This document shows, one piece after another, positions 28,602 to 36,672 of a stretch of DNA of 64,000 nucleotides (positions are counted from its first letter, which is position 1; every line of letters starts with the position of its first letter). The position numbers and the translations under genes are program-made. Origin of the DNA: Halogranum amylolyticum (GTDB taxonomy: Archaea > Halobacteriota > Halobacteria > Halobacteriales > Haloferacaceae); contig NZ_FODV01000006.1 in NCBI RefSeq assembly GCF_900110465.1, forward strand, positions 62,001 to 126,000, read 5' to 3'. The notes beneath the pieces are model-generated. The model had not been told where the DNA came from and made no database searches. It worked only from the letters and a program-made list of their open reading frames with translations.

Positions 28602-29410
28602 CCTTCACCCCGGATCCGGATGGGTTCGTCCAAGTCGAGTTCGTCGTAGGTGTGCGTGAACTCGTCGTAGAGGTCGAACCACGCGTCGGTGTGGCTGCCG
28701 TCGCGACCCGTCTCCTCGGGGAGGTCGACCTCGTCCGGTTCCGGTACCGTCAGGTCGAGCGACTCGAGGAACGGGACGACGACGTCGAGCCACTCCTCGC
28801 GGAGGTCGTCGAGGCTCTCCGTTCGGAGCCCGAGGTCGACGATGTCGTCCTCGTGCTGCCCGGCCGCAAAGAGCGTCAGCGCGTAGGGGAACAGGCGCTC
28901 GACGGCGGCCTGTACGCGGTCGTGTTCCTCGCCGCCGGTGAGCCGTTCGAGCCAGCTCTGGGCGTGCTCCCGGTGGTACCGCTCCTCGGAGAGCACCTTC
29001 GCGACGCGGTCGGCGACCGGCGGGTACGACGAGTCGACGAGCGCCTCCATTCGGAGGTTCTCGGCGACGTCGTAGAGGTAGCTCCGGACGATGGCGTCCG
29101 CCCAGTCGCCCTCCTCGAAGGGGAGTTCGACCAGTGTCGAGTGGGTCCACGTCGCCGGGTCGCGCTCCCAGATGCACTCCTGTTCGGTGTAGCCCATGTC
29201 CTGCAGGAGATCGTACCAGAGGCGAGCGTGACCGAACTCGTCCTGTGCGATGTTCGAGAGCGCGAGATCCGATTCGAGCGTCGGCGCGTAGATCTGCCAC
29301 TCGATGTAGCGCTCGCCGGCGACGTACTCGTCGTCGGCCATCCGGAACAGCAGTTCCTCTACGGCGGCGCGCTCCTCGTCGGTCAGCGAGTCGGCGTCGT
29401 CGAGGCTCAC
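28598..29410 (-). CDS. paaC: phenylacetyl-CoA epoxidase subunit PaaC
   Basis: Ferritin-like structural subunit of 270 residues of the phenylacetyl-CoA epoxidase. Segments such as ELLFRMADDEYVAGERYIEWQ, LALSNIAQDEFGHARLWYDLL and VLSEERYHREHAQSWLERL match PaaC. The frame is open far upstream, but the GTG at 29410 overlaps the paaB stop by four bases (GTGA) and directly precedes the conserved start. The long arginine-rich extension in front of it is a shadow. Its 3' end overlaps paaD. Confidence 0.92.
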   Translation of the reverse strand: MSLDDADSLTDEERAAVEELLFRMADDEYVAGERYIEWQIYAPTLESDLALSNIAQDEFGHARLWYDLLQDMGYTEQECIWERDPATWTHSTLVELPFEEGDWADAIVRSYLYDVAENLRMEALVDSSYPPVADRVAKVLSEERYHREHAQSWLERLTGGEEHDRVQAAVERLFPYALTLFAAGQHEDDIVDLGLRTESLDDLREEWLDVVVPFLESLDLTVPEPDEVDLPEETGRDGSHTDAWFDLYDEFTHTYDELDLDEPIRIRGEG

Positions 29411-29742
29411 GAGTCGGCCTCCTCGGCGGCCTCGCGCTTCTTCGCCGCCGCACGCTGTTCGGCCTCGGACTCGACGACCTCCTGGATACCGCTGGCGTCG
29501 ACGCGGTTGTACGTCATCGCCCAACGGTACGCCTTGTCGGTCGACCCGCCGAAGTCGGTGTCCTCGTCGTCGACCTCCGAGATCTCCTCTTGCGGGGCGA
29601 CCCAGATGCTGTGGGTCTGCATCCGCCGGCCGTGCTGGATCTGCGCGAACAGTTTGGCCATCTCGCGGTCCGGTGCGTGGACGTTCCCCACGTGTCGGTG
29701 GTAGTCGCCCGCTTTCTCCTGTCTGAAGACTTCCCAAATCAT
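29407..29742 (-). CDS. paaB: phenylacetyl-CoA epoxidase subunit PaaB
   Basis: Small subunit of 111 residues. The motif MIWEVFRQEKAGDYHRHVGNVHAPDREMAKLFAQ and the following MQTHSIWVAPQEEI are diagnostic for PaaB. A charged, Ala/Glu-rich C-terminus follows. The gene starts nine bases after the paaA stop and overlaps paaC by four bases, so the A-B-C-D genes are cotranscribed. PaaB bridges the complex and contributes to its oligomeric state in E. coli. Confidence 0.94.
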   Translation of the reverse strand: MIWEVFRQEKAGDYHRHVGNVHAPDREMAKLFAQIQHGRRMQTHSIWVAPQEEISEVDDEDTDFGGSTDKAYRWAMTYNRVDASGIQEVVESEAEQRAAAKKREAAEEADS

Positions 29743-29751
29743 GGTTCTAAC

Positions 29752-30696
29752 TCAGTCGGCCGCCTGCGGGGCGGTGCCGGTGTGTGCGGTCTCGTAGCTG
29801 TCCATCTGTTCGCGAACCCACTCGACGGCCTCCTGACGGTCGGCCCGGGAGCCGATCTGTTCGTAGCTGCCGTCGTAGTCGTTCTTCGCGATGGTCCAGA
29901 ACTGGTCCCAGTCGAGGTCCTCCTCGACGACCTCGTAACGACCCTCGTCCTCGTGGTAGATGATCTCCGGCGTGTCCGGAATCTCCAGCCCGTAGCGCTC
30001 GGCCTTCGGGATGTAGGTGTTGAGGAACGCTTGCCGGAGTTCGTCGTTGCTCTTGGTCTTCAGGCCGACCTCGGCCGCGAAGCCGTGGTGGGTGCTCTGG
30101 GAGTTGACCGGGCCGAAGAACTGGATGACGCGGGGCCACCACTCCTCGAACGCCTCCTGCGTGCGCTCCTGGTTGGCTTTCGAGGAGGTCATCAGCTCGC
30201 GGAGCATGTCTTCGCCGTGTTTGACGTGGAACCCCTCCTCGAAGCACACTTTGTCCATCGCGTGCGCGTAGGGTTCCCACGAGGTGCTCTTCAGCGTCGC
30301 CTGCCGCCGCATCGCCGCACCGTCGACGAAGAAGCCGATCATCGGCACCTCGTACCACGTCTCCATCGGGTAGTGGAAGCAGTTGAGGAACTTCCCCTCC
30401 CCCTCGGCCAACTCGTCGAGCATCTCGTCGCGGGTCTTCACACCCAGCGACTCCGCCGCACGGTAGAGCAACTGCGCGTGACCGATCTCGTCCTGCACCT
30501 TCGCCGAGAACGCGAGCTTTCGGTCGAGACTGGGGGCCTGCCGGATGAACGGCTTCTCGAGATAGCCGCCCATCACCTCCGAGTTCGCGTGGAACTGGAG
30601 CATCCGGGTCGCCGCCTTCCGGTACTCTTCGGGCATGTCGTCTTTGGGGCTGAACTGGCGGGGGCCAGCACGCTCCTTGACGGTGTCGAGGTCCAT
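29752..30696 (-). CDS. paaA: phenylacetyl-CoA epoxidase catalytic subunit PaaA
   Basis: Di-iron oxygenase subunit of 314 residues that forms the ring 1,2-epoxide of phenylacetyl-CoA. The di-iron ligand segments are visible: AKVQDEIGHAQLLYRAAE (ExxH) and CFEEGFHVKHGEDMLREL (ExxH). HYPMETWYEVPMI and GPVNSQSTHHGF are family landmarks. A TTG lies two codons upstream; the ATG at 30696 is preferred. The gene opens the paaABCD unit and is divergent from an HTH-10 regulator across a spacer of 90 bases. Confidence 0.94.
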   Translation of the reverse strand: MDLDTVKERAGPRQFSPKDDMPEEYRKAATRMLQFHANSEVMGGYLEKPFIRQAPSLDRKLAFSAKVQDEIGHAQLLYRAAESLGVKTRDEMLDELAEGEGKFLNCFHYPMETWYEVPMIGFFVDGAAMRRQATLKSTSWEPYAHAMDKVCFEEGFHVKHGEDMLRELMTSSKANQERTQEAFEEWWPRVIQFFGPVNSQSTHHGFAAEVGLKTKSNDELRQAFLNTYIPKAERYGLEIPDTPEIIYHEDEGRYEVVEEDLDWDQFWTIAKNDYDGSYEQIGSRADRQEAVEWVREQMDSYETAHTGTAPQAAD

Positions 30697-30733
30697 GGAC
30701 AATAATTACAGATGCGAGCACATACCGATTAGG

Positions 30734-30747
30734 CCGTCTATAGACGG
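30734..30747. promoter_or_regulatory. perfect 14-bp palindrome in the paa divergent promoter
   Basis: CCGTCTATAGACGG is a perfect palindrome in the 90-base spacer between paaA and the divergent regulator. It sits just before the regulator's TATA-like box (TTTATATG, 30750-30757). Its position suggests an operator controlling both directions; part of it could also serve as a core promoter. Confidence 0.55.
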
Positions 30748-30786
30748 GGTTTATATGTAGTGGCGGCTCGTAGAGACGAGAGTGCG

Positions 30787-31437
30787 ATGATCGACGAGTG
30801 TCTGGTCGTCGAGTTCCGCGTCACCGGCGACGACTGCCCCCTCGCCGACGCGTCGGCGACGGCCGGCGTCCCAATCGAGTGTCGGCCACCACAGCTCCGG
30901 GCCGACGGCAACGCACTACTCCGGTTCGGGGCTCCCCAGAGCGACGAGCTCGCGGCGGCGCTCGACGCCGACGACCGGATCCGCTATCTCCACCGGTCGT
31001 CCGGCAACGAACGGACGGACCGAGACGAGTATCGCTGTCTCTCGAAGGTACCCTGCGTCGTCCACGAACTGACCGACGTCGGGTTCGTCGCCGAGACGCT
31101 TACCTACCGCGACGGCGAGGAGCGCTACACCGGTGCGGTCGTCGGCTACGACGTCCTCCAGGGCGTCCTCGAAGCCGCGGGAGCGACCGTCGGCGTCACG
31201 CTCGAACGGGTCTACCCGCTCGGCCCCGAGGGAGAGAGTGCGGCGACCGGTCGCTGGGACGTGACGCCTGCACAGGAGGCGGCGCTCCGGACGGCGCTGG
31301 CGATGGGCTACTTCTCGGTCCCCCGAGAGACGACCGCCAGCGAGGTCGCCGCGGAGTTGGGGATCAGCAAGTCGGCGTTCCTCGAGCGGTTGCGGCGGGG
31401 ACAGGCAGGGCTGTTGACACAGGTGTTCGGGGATTGA
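30787..31437 (+). CDS. HTH-10 (bacterioopsin-activator-type) transcriptional regulator
   Basis: Protein of 216 residues. The C-terminal region WDVTPAQEAALRTALAMGYFSVPRETTASEVAAELGISKSAFLERLRRGQAGL is the HTH_10 domain of the Bat family, with the helix-turn-helix at ASEVAAELGISKSAFLERL. The N-terminal 150 residues match no domain I can name and may be a ligand-sensing or dimerisation part. The frame is open upstream, but the ATG at 30787 follows a TATA box at 30750 by a suitable distance. Its divergent position makes it the best candidate regulator of paaABCD. Confidence 0.85.
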   Translation: MIDECLVVEFRVTGDDCPLADASATAGVPIECRPPQLRADGNALLRFGAPQSDELAAALDADDRIRYLHRSSGNERTDRDEYRCLSKVPCVVHELTDVGFVAETLTYRDGEERYTGAVVGYDVLQGVLEAAGATVGVTLERVYPLGPEGESAATGRWDVTPAQEAALRTALAMGYFSVPRETTASEVAAELGISKSAFLERLRRGQAGLLTQVFGD

Positions 31438-31482
31438 GTTCGGAGAGAACTGTCGGCTTGTCGGCTAGATCGTACAGTGGTT

Positions 31483-31508
31483 CGCCGACGCGTGGCGGCG
31501 CGTCGGCG
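31483..31508 (+). terminator. strong hairpin downstream of the HTH-10 gene
   Basis: Perfect 10-bp arms (CGCCGACGCG ... CGCGTCGGCG) with a 6-base loop lie 46 bases after the regulator stop. There is no clear T-run, so a terminator role is uncertain; archaeal termination depends mainly on T-tracts. The rest of the 298-base spacer up to 31735 shows only a TATA-like ACTTTACA near 31706. Confidence 0.4.
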
Positions 31509-31735
31509 TTCGCCAGAAACCACACGGGTCACGTCTTGCCTGAGACGGAACTCGCCGTTTCGTCCGGCGAACGAGACGACGACGAGCAAATCGGGTGACT
31601 CGCGCCCGAATGAAAACGGTTTCCCTTGGCGGAGTTTCGTCAGACAGTCGGCAGACGGTCGTCGTCTTCGCGTCTCGCGGGTCGTCACCGTTCCGCCGGG
31701 AACGACTTTACAACCACCCCCGCCGATGGCTCACC

Positions 31736-32497
31736 ATGCGCATCTCTGACGAAGATGGTGTTCGCCGAGTCACGTTCGACCGTCCCGACGCGAGGAACGC
31801 GATGACGACGACCGTCGCCGCGGAACTGGCCGACGCTATCGAAGCGCTCGACCCCGACACACACGACGTCTGTGTCGTCACCGGTAAGGGGCACGCCTTC
31901 TCCGCCGGCGGCGACGTCCAGATGATGGCCGACCGCGACTGGAACGCCGAAGAGTCCTACGAGGTGATGACGACGACGTTCGGCCGCGTCGCCGAGGCCG
32001 CCATCGAGTCGTCGGTGCCCATCGTCGCGAAGGTCAACGGCGACGCCGTCGGCGCGGGGATGGCGGTCGTCGCCGTCTCCGACTTCGCCGTCGCCGTCGA
32101 CTCCGCCCGGTTCGGCGCCGCGTTCGTCAAGGTCGGCCTCGTCCCCGACACCGGCGGGACGTTCCTCCTCCCGCAACTTCTGGGACTGCGAACCGCGAAA
32201 GACCTCGCCATCACGGGCCGCCTCGTCGACGCCGACGAGGCCGCGAAGATGGACATCGTCAACCGGACCGTCGCCGCCGAGGAGCTCGACGCCGCCGTCG
32301 ACGACCTCGTCGAGACGCTACAGAAGCGTCCGACGCGGACGATCGGACTCATCAAAGAAGGAATCCACGGCAACGCCGGACGCGGTTGGCAAGACGCGCT
32401 CGACCGCGAGGCGATGCTGCAGGCCCGCGCCTACGACACGCCCGAACACGAGGAGGGCGTCAGCGCGTTCTTGGAGAAACGAGAGCCGGAGTTCTGA
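31736..32497 (+). CDS. enoyl-CoA hydratase/isomerase family protein, PaaG-like
   Basis: Crotonase-fold protein of 253 residues. The oxyanion-hole segments AFSAGGDVQMM and GDAVGAGMAVVAVSD are present, but neither of the two catalytic glutamates of enoyl-CoA hydratase is: they are replaced in GAGMAV and FVKVGL. Instead it has KVGLVPDTGGTFLLPQLLG with Asp138, as in PaaG, the 1,2-epoxyphenylacetyl-CoA isomerase, and related isomerases. Its closeness to paaABCD supports that role. A TATA-like ACTTTACA lies about 28 bases before the ATG. An unrelated delta-isomerase is the main alternative. Confidence 0.82.
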   Translation: MRISDEDGVRRVTFDRPDARNAMTTTVAAELADAIEALDPDTHDVCVVTGKGHAFSAGGDVQMMADRDWNAEESYEVMTTTFGRVAEAAIESSVPIVAKVNGDAVGAGMAVVAVSDFAVAVDSARFGAAFVKVGLVPDTGGTFLLPQLLGLRTAKDLAITGRLVDADEAAKMDIVNRTVAAEELDAAVDDLVETLQKRPTRTIGLIKEGIHGNAGRGWQDALDREAMLQARAYDTPEHEEGVSAFLEKREPEF

Positions 32498-32597
32498 TAG
32501 GGGTTATCGTAGACGGTCGTAGATTCTCTCCGTGAGAATTGCACCCTGTGGCTCGCTGCGGATCACTGGTCTTCCGGCCGGCGACGATAACCCCTAT
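32497..32597. repeat. 14-bp perfect inverted repeat flanking a 73-bp spacer
   Basis: ATAGGGGTTATCGT at 32497-32510 is exactly inverted at 32584-32597. The left arm begins at the stop codon of the crotonase gene. A second inverted repeat, ATTCTC/GAGAAT, lies between them at about 32524-32539. It could be a long hairpin terminator between convergent genes or a small MITE-like insertion; no target duplication was identified. Confidence 0.5.
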
Positions 32598-32629
32598 GAG
32601 CGGATACGGAAGACGCGAGAGCGGACAGC

Positions 32630-33511
32630 CTACAGTCCGAGGAACGACTCGGCGTTCTCCCAGAGGATCTTCCGCTGGACGTCCTCGCCGAAGTCGGTGT
32701 ACTCCGCGAACTGATCGAGCCACTTCTCGGGGCGGATCATCGGGTAGTCGGTGCCGAACATCACCTTGTCCTGCAGGACGGTGCCAGCGTAGTGCAGCAC
32801 CTGCTCGTCGATGTACTTCGGCAGCCATCCCGAGAGATCCATGTAGACGTTCCCCTTCTGCTGGCAGATGGCGAGTTGCTGTTTCTCCCACGGGAAAGCC
32901 GGATGCGCGATGAGAATCTGGAGGTCTGGATGTTCGGCCGCCACGTCGTCGATGAGCATCGGATTCCCATACTTGATCTTCAGCCCTCTACCGCCCGGAC
33001 TCCCCGCGCCGAGCGTCGAGTTGCCGCCGTGGAAGACGACGGGAACGCCGAGGTCCTCGATTGTCGACCACAGCTCGTCGTGTTCGGGGTCGCTGGGGTC
33101 GAACCCCTGGGCGATCTGCTGGAACTTGAACCCCGAGAGGTCGAGGTCGTTCACACAGCGTTCGGCCTCCTCGATACAGTCGTCTTTCAGCGGGTCGACG
33201 CTGCCGAAGGCGACGAAAAAGTCGGGGTAGTCGTCGCGAACCTCGGCGACGTAGTCGTTGGGAACGGGCGGGTTGCCGGTGTTCGTCTCGGCGTCCCACC
33301 CGAGCATCACTGTGCGTCCGATGCCGACCTCGTGGTACTCCTCGACCATCGCCTCGTAGTCCCAGGTGTGGATGTCGGTGCCGAACTTCCTGGCGGCGTC
33401 CTGCATCATCTCGCCGCCGGCGTCCTCTAGAAACTCCGCGGTCGGCTGGTGGGCGTGGGTGTCGATGGCGCGGGGTTCGTCCTCCTCGGCGAGAATTGGT
33501 ATCTTCGACAT
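32630..33511 (-). CDS. amidohydrolase family protein (amidohydrolase 2 type)
   Basis: TIM-barrel metal hydrolase of 293 residues. Metal-ligand candidates are the IDTHAHQP pair near residue 19, VVFHGG, LIAHPAFPW and the Asp in FGTDYPMIRPEKW, the order typical of the amidohydrolase-2/ACMSD-like family, which hydrolyses or decarboxylates cyclic and aromatic acids. The frame is open upstream, but the ATG at 33511 gives the expected start. It is convergent with the PaaG-like gene and just downstream of the MaoC gene on its own strand, which suggests a shared catabolic route. Confidence 0.82.
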   Translation of the reverse strand: MSKIPILAEEDEPRAIDTHAHQPTAEFLEDAGGEMMQDAARKFGTDIHTWDYEAMVEEYHEVGIGRTVMLGWDAETNTGNPPVPNDYVAEVRDDYPDFFVAFGSVDPLKDDCIEEAERCVNDLDLSGFKFQQIAQGFDPSDPEHDELWSTIEDLGVPVVFHGGNSTLGAGSPGGRGLKIKYGNPMLIDDVAAEHPDLQILIAHPAFPWEKQQLAICQQKGNVYMDLSGWLPKYIDEQVLHYAGTVLQDKVMFGTDYPMIRPEKWLDQFAEYTDFGEDVQRKILWENAESFLGL

Positions 33512-33570
33512 ACGACCGTGATAGACCGACGACGTGAAAAGCGTAACCGGTCGGCGGCGGCGATGCCGAG

Positions 33571-34041
33571 CTACTCGTCGGCCGCGCGGGTCTTGATGAG
33601 GAACTTCATGTCGCCCTCGAAGACGACCGTCCCGTCCTGTTTCGTCGTGGTACACTCGAGGACGACGAGGCCGGCGTCGTCGCGGCTACCCAGGTCTTTG
33701 CGGTCGCTGACGACCATCTCCTGCGTGAGCGTGTCGCCGATGAACACCGGATTCGGCAGGTCCATGTAGTTCATCCCGAGGAAGGCGACGGCCGTGCGCT
33801 CGACGATGCCGGAGCGGTAGACGAACCCCGTCGCCTGCACGAACGTCATCGGACCGTGGGCGATGCGCTGACCGAACTGCGTGTCCTCGGCGTACTCCTT
33901 GTTCGTGTGCAGTTCGGTCCAGTCGCCCGAGAGCGCAGAGTGCATCACGAAGTCCGCCTCGGTGACGGTGCGCCCGACGGTCTCGAACTCGGTCCCGACC
34001 TCGAAGTCCTCGAAGTGGTGTGGCTCGTAACTGTAGGCCAT
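33571..34041 (-). CDS. MaoC-like hot-dog dehydratase
   Basis: Protein of 156 residues with a single hot-dog fold of the MaoC/R-hydratase type: FEVGTEFETVGRTVTEADFV, then the catalytic-loop pattern SGDWTELHTNKEYAEDTQFGQRIAHGPMTF, including the Asp and His used for hydration, and NPVFIGDTLTQEMVV. The ATG at 34041 is preferred over an upstream in-frame codon because the conserved part starts there. The substrate is a CoA thioester by family analogy. It precedes the amidohydrolase by about 60 bases on the same strand. Confidence 0.85.
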   Translation of the reverse strand: MAYSYEPHHFEDFEVGTEFETVGRTVTEADFVMHSALSGDWTELHTNKEYAEDTQFGQRIAHGPMTFVQATGFVYRSGIVERTAVAFLGMNYMDLPNPVFIGDTLTQEMVVSDRKDLGSRDDAGLVVLECTTTKQDGTVVFEGDMKFLIKTRAADE

Positions 34042-34139
34042 GCCCCCACTTTCCACAACGATGATAAAAATTTATGCACGTACCGGAGCAGGTTCGTGAG
34101 CGACAACATTTAACACAGACCATGACAAATAGTCACACG

Positions 34140-34259
34140 ATGCCAGAACGGCGACCGTTCATGTGTCGAGAGTGTAACCAGCGTGTGAGTTCGATGGCCT
34201 ACCGGTCGTGTTGTCCGGAGTGCGGCGGGGGGCTCAAACCGACGCGAGTGAACGGCTGA
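34140..34259 (+). CDS. tiny zinc-ribbon protein (39 aa)
   Basis: A 39-residue protein beginning MPERRPFMC with knuckles CREC and CPEC about 20 residues apart and ending GGGLKPTRVNG. This is the pattern of haloarchaeal rubrerythrin-like mini-zinc fingers. Two starts are possible, 34122 and 34140; an ACATTTAACA box near 34107-34113 is about 28 bases before 34140, favouring that one as leaderless. Function unknown. It is divergent from the MaoC gene. Confidence 0.65.
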   Translation: MPERRPFMCRECNQRVSSMAYRSCCPECGGGLKPTRVNG

Positions 34260-34369
34260 CCCACCGACCCGTCAGGTGGCTGTCGACACGGCGGTCGGGT
34301 CGTCGCGACCGAGCGTCTGCTGGGTTCGGAGCGGTCTTGTTCGCTCGATTCCTACGAGGAGTCAGACCG

Positions 34370-34816
34370 ATGAAAGACGAGCGACGACGCGACGTCGGCG
34401 GTCCCGACCCGACCGCGATCCGGTCAGTGGCGGTCACCGTCGACGACGTGGTGGCAGCCATCGAAGCGGCGGCGCGAGGGCGACAGCGACTCGTGCTCCG
34501 CATCACCCCTCCGTTCTACGGGCGGATGCGCGCTCGCATCCACCGCGAGGGCGGAGAGGGGAGCTACGACGACGTCGACCCGATCCATCTCGCCCCCGAG
34601 CGGTTCCTCGCCGACGACGCTCCCGCCTACCCCGACGTCGACGAGACGGAAGACCGACTCCGCGAGGCCGGCGAGTACGACGTCGAGAGCCATCGAGAGG
34701 CGTACGCAGAAGCCGTCGAGGAGTGGCGAACGGCCGTCCGAGACCACCTCGTCGACGGTCTCACCGTCGAGACACCGGACGGAACACACGAGATACAGGT
34801 CAAGCGACTCGGATAG
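34370..34816 (+). CDS. conserved haloarchaeal protein of unknown function
   Basis: Protein of 148 residues. The central part AIRSVAVTVDDVVAAIEAAARGRQRLVLRITPPFYGRMRARIHRE is well ordered and basic, unusual against the acidic background, and is followed by an acidic region and DHLVDGLTVETPDGTHEIQVKRLG. It resembles the family often labelled DUF8009 in haloarchaeal genomes, but this is from memory. A nucleic-acid contact is possible from the basic patch. The ATG at 34370 follows GAGGAGTC and so has a reasonable Shine-Dalgarno; upstream extension overlaps the preceding small gene. Confidence 0.7.
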   Translation: MKDERRRDVGGPDPTAIRSVAVTVDDVVAAIEAAARGRQRLVLRITPPFYGRMRARIHREGGEGSYDDVDPIHLAPERFLADDAPAYPDVDETEDRLREAGEYDVESHREAYAEAVEEWRTAVRDHLVDGLTVETPDGTHEIQVKRLG

Positions 34817-34904
34817 CTATCGTCGGGGCCGACTGATGGGGCCGTCGCTCGGCGGGTGAAAAACGTGAAAAGTCCGTCTAGTGCCGATACTACAGGGTCC
34901 GGCC

Positions 34905-35099
34905 TTACAGCCGCTGAAGGTTCGTCGCGCGCGGGCCCTTGTCGGCCTGCTCGATGTCGAACTCGACTTCCTGACCCTCTTCGAGGTCAGGGCCGCCGAC
35001 GTCTTCCATGTGGAAGAACACGTCTTCGTCCGCGTCCTCAGTCTCGATGAAACCGTATCCGCCAGTGTCGTTGAAGAAAGCGACAGTACCTTTTGCCAT
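34905..35099 (-). CDS. cold-shock domain protein (CspA family)
   Basis: Protein of 64 residues, a single cold-shock OB fold. KGTVAFFNDTGGYGFIETEDADEDVFFHMEDV contains the RNP1-like (GYGFIE) and RNP2-like (DVFFHM) motifs; the Lys and aromatic RNA-stacking residues are present. It ends with KGPRATNLQRL. The ATG at 35099 follows GGAGGTGGAG on the minus strand, a strong Shine-Dalgarno, and a TATATAA box lies further upstream near 35137. Likely an abundant RNA chaperone. Confidence 0.95.
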   Translation of the reverse strand: MAKGTVAFFNDTGGYGFIETEDADEDVFFHMEDVGGPDLEEGQEVEFDIEQADKGPRATNLQRL

Positions 35100-35210
35100 T
35101 CGCAATTACTCCACCTCCTATTCCGTCAGTCGTCCTTATATACCTGTGGGTTCGGTTCGAAACGGCAGACCGACCCGGAACATTATCTGTTCTCCACCGT
35201 ACACCCAGCT

Positions 35211-36077
35211 ATGACGTCGCCGCGGAGTCGACCGGGTCGGCCGAACGCGGGAGTCGGTGTCGGCATCCTCGCCAGCGTCGCCACACTCCTCGTCGTCGTC
35301 CACGAGCTCCTCCCGGCGGCGACTCAGGCGCGACTGGCGTTCGACCACGGGTCGCCCGCTCCGCACACGCTGTTGACGGCAGCCTACGTCCACGTCGACG
35401 ACGCACACCTCTTCGGCAACCTCGTCGGCTACGTCGTCGTCGCGGTCGTCACCTACCTCGTCTGTCGACAGCTCGACCGCGAGCGGTGGTTCTGGTCGAC
35501 GACGGCGCTCTTGCTCGTCGTGCTCCCGGTGCTCGTCAACCTCGTGAACTACCTCACGTTGACGACGTGGTTCCCGTGGATGACGCCGACAAACCGGGGG
35601 TTCTCCGGCGTCGTCGCTGGCTTCGGCGGCTTTCTGCTCGTGACGGTCGTGGTACTCGTCGCGAACGACTACGGCCGACCGGTCGCGATCTACGTGGGCG
35701 AGGCCGTCGTCCTTCTGTTGCTCGCGGAGGTGACGGTCGTCTACGCCGGCAGTCTCCCACCGCTCTCGGTAGGGTTGGTCCTTCTGGGCCTCGGAACCGC
35801 CGGGTTGGGGATCCGCCTCGAAGTCCGTCGCGGTCGCGTCCCGGTCGAACGGCCGCGACGACAACTGCTCGTCGACGCGCTGTTCGTCGCGTCGCTCGTC
35901 GCACTGATCGCCGTACTCGTCTACGGGCTGTTCCCGACGACACTCGTCGTCGAGGGGCGGTTGACGAACGTGTTCGCCCACGCCGTCGGGTTCCTGTTCG
36001 GGGCGTCGCTGGCGGCCGGAAGCGCGCTGCTCGACCGGACGTCGCCGACGGAGACGGTCGAGACCGCCGCCGACTGA
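35211..36077 (+). CDS. rhomboid-family intramembrane serine protease
   Basis: Membrane protein of 288 residues with about seven to eight hydrophobic segments. HVDDAHLFGNLVGYVVV near residue 62 carries the loop-1/TM2 HxxxN-like element, the nucleophile Ser is in NRGFSGVVAGFGGF near 130, and the partner His is in NVFAHAVGFLFGASLA near 255. These are the expected catalytic positions. Active-site order and spacing support a protease, although the insert between Ser and His is longer than usual. It is divergent from the cold-shock gene. Confidence 0.8.
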   Translation: MTSPRSRPGRPNAGVGVGILASVATLLVVVHELLPAATQARLAFDHGSPAPHTLLTAAYVHVDDAHLFGNLVGYVVVAVVTYLVCRQLDRERWFWSTTALLLVVLPVLVNLVNYLTLTTWFPWMTPTNRGFSGVVAGFGGFLLVTVVVLVANDYGRPVAIYVGEAVVLLLLAEVTVVYAGSLPPLSVGLVLLGLGTAGLGIRLEVRRGRVPVERPRRQLLVDALFVASLVALIAVLVYGLFPTTLVVEGRLTNVFAHAVGFLFGASLAAGSALLDRTSPTETVETAAD

Positions 36078-36188
36078 CTCCGATCGTCGTCGAGCGACGC
36101 CGACTCCCCTCCGCTGACGACGGCTCGCTCTGCGACCGTCCGGACTCGCGTCGAACCGCTTTTCAGGTGACGACTGCTGGAGACGAGT

Positions 36189-36605
36189 ATGGACAGCTAT
36201 CGCCGTGGCAAACAGGTCGAGCGCGACCAGACGCGTCCGCGAGTGCGATCGCGGTATCGGCCCATCCTGCCGGTCATCTGGACGATCGGAACCGTACTCG
36301 CGTTTCTCGTCCTCCCGTTCGGCTGGGACGCCGTCGTCGCCGTCGTCTTCGTCCTCCATCTCTTCTTCGCCGGACTCGTCCACGGGGACATCAGGGCGCT
36401 CCGGCGACAGGGTCTCGAGTGGGGGTTCACCCGCCATCTGTGGTTCGCTGCGGCGTTCGTCCTCCCGTTGGTCGCCCTCGCCTACTACGTCTACAGCGGT
36501 CGACGCATCGCGGCGGAGAACGAGCGTCGGAACACCGGCGACGGCGAGGCGGTCGAGCGACGCGACGCCGCCGAGAGCGCCGACGGACGCGTCGAGTCAG
36601 AGTGA
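36189..36605 (+). CDS. small membrane protein with three hydrophobic segments
   Basis: Unrecognised protein of 138 residues. A basic, Arg-rich N-terminus (to about residue 27) is followed by two closely spaced hydrophobic segments (about 28-47 and 49-66) and a third (about 82-103). A hydrophilic, charged tail rich in Glu, Arg and Asp follows. No motif points to a function. It follows the rhomboid gene by 111 bases on the same strand and may be cotranscribed. A TATA-like signal is not obvious. Confidence 0.65.
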   Translation: MDSYRRGKQVERDQTRPRVRSRYRPILPVIWTIGTVLAFLVLPFGWDAVVAVVFVLHLFFAGLVHGDIRALRRQGLEWGFTRHLWFAAAFVLPLVALAYYVYSGRRIAAENERRNTGDGEAVERRDAAESADGRVESE

Positions 36606-36672
36606 GTTCGATACGGCGGCTTTCGGGTCGCTAAGCGGCGGGTGGAGACGGAACCGAGAGAACAGCGAGCAC

